Source: SVEL01 sp045125245
Lineage (GTDB): Bacteria > Bacillota > Clostridia > Lachnospirales > Lachnospiraceae
Assembly: GCA_045125245.1 (NCBI GenBank)
Contig: JBGVNF010000118.1
Span: 7,025-71,024 of the forward strand
DNA: 64,000 nt
Reading direction: 5' to 3'
The position numbers and the translations under genes are program-made. This document shows, one piece after another, positions 51,587 through 58,682 of the stretch. Position 1 is the first letter of the stretch, and each line of letters opens with the position of its first letter. The notes under the pieces were generated by a model. It had not been told where the DNA came from, did no database searches, and saw only the letters and a list, made by a program, of their open reading frames with translations.

Positions 51587-53005
51587 ATGAGAAAGACAAA
51601 GATTATATGTACATTAGGGCCTTCTACAGATAAAGAAGGAATACTTGAAAAATTAGTACAAGCAGGTATGAATACAGCGCGTATGAATTTCTCACATAGC
51701 ACATATGAGGATCACAGCAGAAGATTAGAGGAAATTAAGGAACTTAGAAAGAAGTACAATAAGCACATTTCAGTACTTCTTGACACTAAGGGACCTGAGA
51801 TTCGTACAAAGAATTTCAAGGATGGCAAGGTATTTCTTACAGAGGGACAGGAATTTATGCTTTCTTGTGAGGATATAGAGGGAACTGAGACAGGCGTAAG
51901 TGTTACATACACTGACCTTTATAAAGAGGTTAAGCAGGGAACAGTTATTCTTATCGATGATGGTCTTGTAGAGCTTAGAGTGGCTCGTATTGAAGGCAAA
52001 AATATTCATTGTATAGTTAAGAATGATGGATATGTAGGAAATCACAAGGGTATCAATGTTCCAGATGTTCACATTAATATGCCTTTCGTAAGCGATAAGG
52101 ATAGAGAAGATATTTTATTTGGTATCGAAAATGATGTAGATTTTATAGCAGCTTCATTTGTTCGTTCTGCAGATGATGTTAAGGAGATTAGAACTCTTCT
52201 TGATGAGAATGGGGGTAAAGCTATTAAGATTATTTCCAAGATTGAGAATGGTGAAGGTGTAGAAAATATTGACGAGATTATAGAAGTATCTGATGGTATC
52301 ATGATAGCCAGAGGTGATATGGGTGTTGAGCTTCCAGTAGAAGAGGTACCTATCGTTCAGAAGATGATTATTCGTAAGGTGTATGAAGCTGGAAAGCTTG
52401 TTATCACAGCTACACAGATGCTTGAGTCAATGATTAATAATCCTAGACCAACTAGAGCAGAGGCGACAGATATCGCTAACGCTATTTACGATGGAACAAG
52501 TGCTATTATGCTTTCAGGTGAAACTGCTGCAGGACATTTCCCAGTAGAGGCAGTTAGAACTATGGTAAGAATTGCAGAAAGAGCAGAAAATGATATTAAT
52601 TATAAGAATCGTTTCTTTAATTTAGAGAAGAAAAAGAGTCCTAATACAACAGATGCTATATGTCATGCTACTTGTACAACTGCTTATGATTTAGGAGCAA
52701 GTGCTATTGTTACAGTTACGAAGTCTGGTACATCAGCTAGAATGATTTCTAGATATCGTCCAGATTGTATGATTATTGCTGGTAGTACAGATGAGAAGGT
52801 TTGCCGTCAGCTTAATCTTTCGTGGGGTGTTAACCCTATTCTCTTAAAGGAGAAGCAGGACGTATTCAGTTTGTTTGAACATGTTGTTGAGATAGGTAAG
52901 AGACAGGGATATCTTGATATTGGACAGCTAGTGGTTATCACATCAGGTGTGCCAATGGGTATTTCTGGAACAACTAATATGCTTAAAGTTCACGTTGTTG
53001 ACTAA
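51587..53005 (+). CDS. pyk: Pyruvate kinase
   Basis: This 472-residue enzyme converts phosphoenolpyruvate and ADP to pyruvate and ATP. It starts MRKTKIICTLGPSTDKEGIL. The substrate and metal motifs are present: MNFSHSTYEDH, LDTKGPEIRT, KIENGEGVENIDEII, MIARGDMGVELP and MLESMINNPRPTRAEATD. It lacks the extra C-terminal PEP-utiliser domain of B. subtilis Pyk. AAGGAGCGGG precedes the ATG and a terminator follows. Confidence 0.97.
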   Translation: MRKTKIICTLGPSTDKEGILEKLVQAGMNTARMNFSHSTYEDHSRRLEEIKELRKKYNKHISVLLDTKGPEIRTKNFKDGKVFLTEGQEFMLSCEDIEGTETGVSVTYTDLYKEVKQGTVILIDDGLVELRVARIEGKNIHCIVKNDGYVGNHKGINVPDVHINMPFVSDKDREDILFGIENDVDFIAASFVRSADDVKEIRTLLDENGGKAIKIISKIENGEGVENIDEIIEVSDGIMIARGDMGVELPVEEVPIVQKMIIRKVYEAGKLVITATQMLESMINNPRPTRAEATDIANAIYDGTSAIMLSGETAAGHFPVEAVRTMVRIAERAENDINYKNRFFNLEKKKSPNTTDAICHATCTTAYDLGASAIVTVTKSGTSARMISRYRPDCMIIAGSTDEKVCRQLNLSWGVNPILLKEKQDVFSLFEHVVEIGKRQGYLDIGQLVVITSGVPMGISGTTNMLKVHVVD

Positions 53006-53013
53006 AATTTATG

Positions 53014-53046
53014 AAACCCGCCATACTATTCGTGTGGCGGGTTTTA
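53014..53046 (+). terminator. Terminator after pyk
   Basis: AAACCCGCC pairs with GGCGGGTTT with a short T-run, 9 nt beyond the stop. Confidence 0.85.
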
Positions 53047-53058
53047 CATTGTTGAATG

Positions 53059-53360
53059 AGGTGTCAAAAACCTTAATTAAAAGTATATGAGTCATATTTG
53101 GCAAAGTTTATACTATGTTTTTCACATGCTTCGTATATTTGATTTTCTAAATACTTTGAGAAAGAGTTTGATTACGTACGTGACCGGCACATATTCGCCA
53201 TCCATGGCTCAGATGTGCCTTTTTCTAACATCGTGTTAGAAAATCACTAGTATAGAACAAAGTATTAAGAAAATCTAAATATACTACGCTATCGTGAAAG
53301 TACATAGTATAAATTTGCAAAATATGACAAATATAGTATTGTAAAAGGTTTTTGACACCT
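53059..53360. mobile_element. Nested palindromic element, copy B (302 bp)
   Basis: Perfect 16-bp terminal inverted repeats AGGTGTCAAAAACCTT (53059-53074; 53345-53360) enclose an inner inverted repeat with GTCATAT (53091) and ATATGAC (53322) at its ends. The core hairpins are GGCACAT/ATGTGCC (about 53186-53219) and TTTTCTAACA-tcg-TGTTAGAAAA. Loops are nearly identical to copy A while stems differ by paired changes. No coding sequence is present. Confidence 0.75.
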
Positions 53361-53450
53361 TATTTACGTTGTGACAGTAAGCAATGAAAACTTCATGTGA
53401 ATAGATGGAGGATGCGAGTTTTATAAATTTTAGGATAAGGGGGAGTGTGC

Positions 53451-54389
53451 ATGTGTACTGGGATTTGGTTTGGGAATAGATTTTTTGGGAGGACTCTCGA
53501 TTGGATGGAGTCTTATGGGGAGGTGTTGGTGGTGGCACCGAGGAATTATAAGTTTGAGTTTAAGTTTGAGGAAGGCTTAGAGAGCCATTTTGCGATTATG
53601 GGGATGGCGGTGGTGTCAGACAATTATCCACTTTTTTATGAGGGTTTTAATGAGGCTGGTCTTGGTATGGCAGGATTATATTTTAAGGATGAGACTGTGT
53701 ATCACAAAAGGTGCGAGGGAAAGATTAATGTGGCGCCTTTTGAGATTGTTCCGTATATTTTGGGACAGTGTAAGAGTGTGAGGGAGGCTAGAGAAAGGTT
53801 AGATAAAATGAATATTGTTGATGAGGGCTTCAATGATAGATGGGGGACTTCTCCACTTCATTGGATTGTGGCTGATAAGGAGGAGTGTATAGTGATAGAG
53901 TCCTTAGAGGATGGGCTTAAGATTTATGAAAATAGTTATGGTGTTCTTACTAATGCACCGTCCTTTGATAGTCAAGTTGCAAATTATAATAATTATATGA
54001 ATTTACACCATAAGCTTCCGGGGAATTGGACTTCTATGTCAAGATTCGTGAGGGCAGTTTATGTGAGGAATAATTCCAAAGTGAGAACGAGAATTAATAA
54101 CTATTTGAAAAGTGATGATATTACTTTTGAAGATACGATTTTAAAAATGAATGAAATGGAAATGGTAAATCATTATTTTCGTATGTTGGATTCTGTATGT
54201 CAGATAAGGGGCTGCAATAAAGAAGTGGATAGAGAGGATGAAATAACCATTTACAGTTGTTGTCAAGATTTAGATAAAGGTATATACTATTATACAACAT
54301 ATGAGTGTAGGGATATAAAGTCCTTATGCTTTGATGAAGTAGAGCTTAATGGAGATAAGCTTTATATTAGGGATATTAGGAGGATATAA
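53451..54389 (+). CDS. Choloylglycine hydrolase family amidase
   Basis: The protein is 312 residues from the ATG at 53451 (MCTGIWFGNRFFGRTLDW), placing the nucleophile Cys at position 2 as in this N-terminal nucleophile family. R14 and D17 (GRTLDW), the asparagine in GVLTNAPSFD and the arginine in MSRFVRAV fit the catalytic set. Relatives are bile salt hydrolases and penicillin V acylases; sequence alone cannot separate them. GGGGGAG precedes the start. It heads a three-gene operon. Confidence 0.87.
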   Translation: MCTGIWFGNRFFGRTLDWMESYGEVLVVAPRNYKFEFKFEEGLESHFAIMGMAVVSDNYPLFYEGFNEAGLGMAGLYFKDETVYHKRCEGKINVAPFEIVPYILGQCKSVREARERLDKMNIVDEGFNDRWGTSPLHWIVADKEECIVIESLEDGLKIYENSYGVLTNAPSFDSQVANYNNYMNLHHKLPGNWTSMSRFVRAVYVRNNSKVRTRINNYLKSDDITFEDTILKMNEMEMVNHYFRMLDSVCQIRGCNKEVDREDEITIYSCCQDLDKGIYYYTTYECRDIKSLCFDEVELNGDKLYIRDIRRI

Positions 54390-54391
54390 AA

Positions 54392-55591
54392 TTGAAAAAA
54401 ATATTACAGTTTATTTTATCGTTGGGAATAGGAGCAGTACTAGGTGTTATCTTGCTGTGGGTTATCGGTTTCGACAATATGGATAAGATGGAGTTTTGGC
54501 AATTTTTTATGGCTTATACATTCATGTTTTTTGGCGTATATGCGATTTTGATATTTACTACAATTATTCATGAAGCGGGTCATCTTGTGTGTGGTCTTAT
54601 GTCGGGGTATGGGTATCTTAATTTTAGAATACTTAGTTTTAATTTTTGTAAATATGAGTATGGTTTTAAGATAAAGAGATTTGCTATTCCAGGTACTGGT
54701 GGACAGTGTCTTATGGCGCCACCAGAATATAACGACGGCAATTTTAAGTATAAGTTGTACCTTGCTGGCGGAAATATGGCTACCTTTATATTGTTTGCTA
54801 TTGAGGTAATGATTGTTGCCGTGACAGGCATTGATACATTTATAGGTAGATTTGTATTGTTGACAGCCGTGATTTCTTTATATTTGCTATTATTAAATGC
54901 AATACCTATGAAGCTAGGTGGTATCGCCAATGATGCTTTTGATTTGAAAAGCTTAGGAAAAAATCCAGAGCATAAAAAAGAGTTTTGGTTGAGTTTAGAT
55001 GTGAATGCAAAAACAAATAGAGGTGCATTATTGTCAGAGGTAGGGATTGATTTTGATGCTATAGATGACGATGAGTTGATGAAGGAAATCGATGGCATCG
55101 CCATACAGATTAAGCTTAATATAAAGGTTAATTATCTTATAGGTGAAAAAAGATTTGAAGAGGCATATACATTATGTAAGAAGCTTCTTGATGAAAAAGC
55201 TGTTATTGAGTTATATAAATATGAATTAAAATGTGATAAAATGTTTTTAGAAATTGTTCTTGGAAAAGAAGGTAAAGTAAAGAAAACATATTCTGATGAA
55301 CTGAAATTATATATAAATAAGACTCATAAATATATGATAACAAGAATGAGACTTATGTATGCTTATTATCTCTTGATAGAAAAAGATGAAGCTAAGGCTT
55401 TAAAGGAGAAGGCGGCATTTGAAAAAGCGTGCCTTAGATATCCTGATTTAGGTGAAATAAAGAATGAGAAAGCACTTATGGAATATATAGATTCCATACA
55501 TAAAAACAATATGGAAACTACCAAGAATACAGAAATAAATGACAGTATGGAAGCTGATACAAATGAAGAAACTGTGGAGAAGGAGGCGTAA
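54392..55591 (+). CDS. M50-like membrane metalloprotease
   Basis: This 399-residue protein starts at a TTG at 54392 with AGGAGG 7 nt upstream, two bases after the previous stop. H60-E61-x-x-H64 (IIHEAGHLV) lies in a TM segment, and a second ligand candidate is in NAIPMKLGGIANDAFDL, as in site-2-type proteases. TM helices fill the first 200 residues; the rest is cytoplasmic, helical and glutamate/lysine-rich. Substrate is unknown. It overlaps the NUDIX gene by one base. Confidence 0.8.
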   Translation: MKKILQFILSLGIGAVLGVILLWVIGFDNMDKMEFWQFFMAYTFMFFGVYAILIFTTIIHEAGHLVCGLMSGYGYLNFRILSFNFCKYEYGFKIKRFAIPGTGGQCLMAPPEYNDGNFKYKLYLAGGNMATFILFAIEVMIVAVTGIDTFIGRFVLLTAVISLYLLLLNAIPMKLGGIANDAFDLKSLGKNPEHKKEFWLSLDVNAKTNRGALLSEVGIDFDAIDDDELMKEIDGIAIQIKLNIKVNYLIGEKRFEEAYTLCKKLLDEKAVIELYKYELKCDKMFLEIVLGKEGKVKKTYSDELKLYINKTHKYMITRMRLMYAYYLLIEKDEAKALKEKAAFEKACLRYPDLGEIKNEKALMEYIDSIHKNNMETTKNTEINDSMEADTNEETVEKEA

Positions 55592-56049
55592 TGCGTTTAA
55601 CTACATTATGTTATATAGAAAAAGATGAAAACTACCTTATGCTTCATAGAGTAAAGAAGGTCAACGACGAAAACCATGATAAATGGATAGGCGTAGGAGG
55701 TAAGTTTGAAGAAGGAGAAAGTCCAGAGGATTGTTTACTTCGCGAGGTATACGAAGAGACAGGACTTACTCTTACGTCATACAAATATAGAGGTCTAGTA
55801 ACTTTTATCTCAGATCAATGGGAGAATGAATATATGCATCTTTTTACAGCGACGGAGTATGAAGGCGATATAAAAGAATGTGATGAAGGTGAACTAGTGT
55901 GGGTACCTAAGAAAGATTTAGACAAGCTTAAATTATGGGAAGGAGATAAAATCTTTTTAAAGTTACTTGAAGAGGAAGAAAGATTCTTTACATTGAAGCT
56001 GACATATGAAGGTGAAGAGCTTGTAGGTGCAGAAACTAAATTATATTAG
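55591..56049 (+). CDS. NUDIX hydrolase, MutT-like
   Basis: This 152-residue protein starts MRLTTLCYIEKDENYLMLHR, common in 8-oxo-dGTP diphosphatases of Firmicutes. The Nudix box is complete (GGKFEEGESPEDCLLREV then YEETGL). It may clean oxidised dGTP from the nucleotide pool. It overlaps the M50-like gene by one base (taATG). Its stop codon lies at the edge of the reduced palindromic element. Confidence 0.87.
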   Translation: MRLTTLCYIEKDENYLMLHRVKKVNDENHDKWIGVGGKFEEGESPEDCLLREVYEETGLTLTSYKYRGLVTFISDQWENEYMHLFTATEYEGDIKECDEGELVWVPKKDLDKLKLWEGDKIFLKLLEEEERFFTLKLTYEGEELVGAETKLY

Positions 56050-56213
56050 GGGAATCGAACCCCTATTAATAACGTAACCAGTCATATTTCACAAATTTAT
56101 GCTGTGATTTTTACGATAGCGGAGAAAATCAAATATTCGTAGTATGTAAAAATCATAGTATAAACTTTGTGCAATATGACGTAATGAATTCATCAGGGGT
56201 TCGATGCCCCTAA
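56047..56213. mobile_element. Nested palindromic element, copy C, core deleted
   Basis: Its inner arms, GTCATAT (56081) to ATATGAC (56174-56180), match the arms of copy B in the opposite orientation, but the 120-bp core is gone. The outer ends are AGGGG-aatcgaa-CCCCT (56049-56065 region) and AGGGG-ttcgatg-CCCCT (56195-56211 region), which are inverted copies of each other with one mismatch. It may also terminate transcription. Confidence 0.65.
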
Positions 56214-56237
56214 ATATAAACATATAGGAGGTAACTT

Positions 56238-58418
56238 ATGCCGATTTATATCGATGAGAAGGAGCTTGTATTTCATCTTAAGACACCTAATACAAGCTAT
56301 ATTATGAAGGTGTGGCGTGGTAAATATTTAGCTCACATTTATTGGGGCAAGAAGATAGATGATTTCTCTATGGAAAATGCATTGCTTAGTAGAACTTCTG
56401 GTTGGTCTCCGATGACAGATAAAGAAGATTATACATTAGATTTTATATGTCAGGAATATCCAACTGGCTGTGGCACTGATTATAGAATACCGGCTATTAG
56501 TGCGGTATATGATGATGGCAGCAGAACTGTGGAGTTGGTTTATGAAGGGTACAAGCTATCAAAAGGTAAGTCTAAGTTAAAGGGGCTTCCAGCTACTTAT
56601 GTAGAGTCAGAGGAAGAGGCAGAGACATTAGAGATTACTCTTAGAGACAAGGTTAAAAATCTCAAGGTTGTTCTAATGTATACAGTGTTTAACGACTATG
56701 ACGCAATTACAAGAAGTGTCCGAGTTGTTAATGAAAGTGATAAGGATATTTTACTTGAAAAGGTTTTAAGTGGTAGTGTGGATTTCGAGGATTCGGACTA
56801 TGACCTTGTAACTCTTAGTGGAGCTTGGGGTAGAGAGCGTAGAATAGAGAGAGGACCTATCAGAAGTGGTATTCAGAGTGCTAGTAGCAATAGAGGTTCT
56901 TCGAGTCATTACCTTAATCCATTTTTTGCTATGTGCTCTAAAAATGCAAATGAGGAATATGGTGATGTATACGGATATAGCTTGGTATATAGCGGAAGCT
57001 TTACAGCAGGCGTGGAGGTTGATTTATTCTATAAATCAAGAGCTTATATGGGTATAAATGATTATGATTTTTCTTGGAAGCTTGAGCCAAATGATGAATT
57101 TACAGCACCAGAGATGGTTATGGTTTATTCAGATGCAGGCTTTGGTAAAATGTCTAGAACCTTCCATAAGCTTTATAGAAAAAGATTAGTTAGAGGAAAA
57201 TATAGAGACGAGGTTCGTCCGATACTTGTAAATAACTGGGAAGCAACTTATTTTGATTTTACAGAAGAAAAAATCGTAAATTTAGCCAAATCAGCTAAGG
57301 AGCTTGGCATAGAATTGCTAGTTTTAGATGATGGATGGTTTGGTAAAAGAAATAGTGATAATTCTTCCTTGGGAGACTGGTTTGTCAATAGAGAAAAGCT
57401 TCCTTTAGGAATAGATGGATTGGCCAAGAGGGTAAATGAAGAGGGCTTAAAGTTTGGTTTGTGGTTAGAACCAGAGATGATATCGGTGGATAGTGATTTG
57501 TATAGAGCTCATCCAGATTGGTGTATCCATGTGCCAGAACGAGTTAGATGTGAGGCTAGAAATCAGTTGATACTGGATTTAAGCAGAAAAGAAGTATGCT
57601 ATTATATAAAGGATACTGTTAATAGATTGCTTAAAGAAGCGAATATTTCTTATGTTAAATGGGATATGAATAGAAATATGTCTCAGTTTGGTTCGGCAGG
57701 CTTGCCAGCTGACAGACAAAAGGAAATGCCACATAGATATATGTTAGGTTTATATAGCATATTGGAAGATATTATAACCAATAATCCAGATGTATTATTT
57801 GAAGGCTGTTCAGGCGGTGGTGGAAGATTTGATCCAGGTATGCTTTATTATATGCCACAGATTTGGGCGAGTGATGATACAGATGCTGTGGAACGACTTT
57901 ATATACAGTATGGAACAAGTTTGGTATATCCAATCAGTGCAATGGGTGCTCATGTATCGGTGACACCAAATCATCAGACAGGAAGAATGACATCTCTAAA
58001 GATTAGAGGAGATGTAGCTATGAGTGGAAACTTTGGCTATGAGCTAGATTTGACTAAGTTTACTGATGAAGAAAAAGAGGAAGTAAAGAAACAAATTGAA
58101 CAGTATAAGGAGCTTCGTACTTTCCTGCCAAAGAGTGATATGTATAGACTAAAGAGTCCATATGAGGGCAATGATATAGCGTGGATGTTCATATCGGAGG
58201 ACGGATGCGATATATTCGCAGGATACTTTAGAATTCTATGTAAGGTAAACGGTGGAATATATAGAATGAAGTTTACCGCTTTGGATGAAAATGCTATTTA
58301 TAAGGTGGTAGATGAGGATAAGGAATATACAGGTGCAGAGCTTATGTATATAGGATTGGAAGTAGATATGTGGGGCGATTATACAAGTAAGACATGGAGA
58401 TTGAAGAAAAAGAGTTAA
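56238..58418 (+). CDS. Alpha-galactosidase, GH36
   Basis: The 726-residue protein has the length and layout of the bacterial GH36 enzymes. After an N-terminal beta-domain, the barrel shows LVLDDGWFGKRN, LWLEPEMISVDSDLY, the nucleophile in YVKWDMNRNMSQ (D476) and the acid/base in WASDDTDAVERL (D546). No signal peptide is seen, so it acts in the cytoplasm on raffinose-family sugars or melibiose after import. GGAGG precedes the ATG. No transporter gene adjoins it. Confidence 0.95.
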   Translation: MPIYIDEKELVFHLKTPNTSYIMKVWRGKYLAHIYWGKKIDDFSMENALLSRTSGWSPMTDKEDYTLDFICQEYPTGCGTDYRIPAISAVYDDGSRTVELVYEGYKLSKGKSKLKGLPATYVESEEEAETLEITLRDKVKNLKVVLMYTVFNDYDAITRSVRVVNESDKDILLEKVLSGSVDFEDSDYDLVTLSGAWGRERRIERGPIRSGIQSASSNRGSSSHYLNPFFAMCSKNANEEYGDVYGYSLVYSGSFTAGVEVDLFYKSRAYMGINDYDFSWKLEPNDEFTAPEMVMVYSDAGFGKMSRTFHKLYRKRLVRGKYRDEVRPILVNNWEATYFDFTEEKIVNLAKSAKELGIELLVLDDGWFGKRNSDNSSLGDWFVNREKLPLGIDGLAKRVNEEGLKFGLWLEPEMISVDSDLYRAHPDWCIHVPERVRCEARNQLILDLSRKEVCYYIKDTVNRLLKEANISYVKWDMNRNMSQFGSAGLPADRQKEMPHRYMLGLYSILEDIITNNPDVLFEGCSGGGGRFDPGMLYYMPQIWASDDTDAVERLYIQYGTSLVYPISAMGAHVSVTPNHQTGRMTSLKIRGDVAMSGNFGYELDLTKFTDEEKEEVKKQIEQYKELRTFLPKSDMYRLKSPYEGNDIAWMFISEDGCDIFAGYFRILCKVNGGIYRMKFTALDENAIYKVVDEDKEYTGAELMYIGLEVDMWGDYTSKTWRLKKKS

Positions 58419-58484
58419 TATAGTTGCAAGCCAAGATTTATGAGATAAAACTGATATAAGTAACGGATTTAACCTAGATTTAAC

Positions 58485-58513
58485 TTGTACAATGTAAAAA
58501 ATGGGTGTATAAT
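58485..58513 (+). promoter_or_regulatory. Promoter upstream of the Mn2+ riboswitch
   Basis: TTGTAC (58485-58490) and TATAAT (58508-58513), 17-bp spacer. Confidence 0.8.
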
Positions 58514-58527
58514 CACGGAACACATAT

Positions 58528-58651
58528 TGAAGAGGGAGTAGTCTCGCTTAGGCGTGATGTTACCAACAAGCTCGGATAATATCCTGGTACATCTTAAAGA
58601 CAAGACTCATTAGGGATTTAGCAAGTCCCTAATGAGTTTTTGTCTTTTTTT
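58528..58651 (+). promoter_or_regulatory. yybP-ykoY manganese riboswitch with terminator
   Basis: The aptamer starts with GGGAGUAGU and ends with CAAGACU, the two loop segments that meet at the Mn2+ site in this family, and has a GAUGUUACCA/UGGUACAUC arm between. The expression platform is a strong terminator, ACTCATTAGGGA (58605-58616) with TCCCTAATGAGT (58626-58637) and T-runs to 58651. Its left arm overlaps the aptamer end, allowing a switch. Mn2+ binding should relieve termination. Confidence 0.8.
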
Positions 58652-58682
58652 ATACTTTAAATATGTGGGATAGGAGGACAAA

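Noticed and set aside
52989..53380. Similar ACGTTGTTGAC and ACGTTGTGAC on both sides of copy B, as a possible target duplication
   Set aside because: They are imperfect, not adjacent to the element ends, and one is part of the pyk coding sequence.
56049..56211. tRNA T-arm-like GGGGTTCGAT sequences
   Set aside because: No acceptor stem, D-arm or anticodon arm can be formed around either copy; they are the ends of element C.
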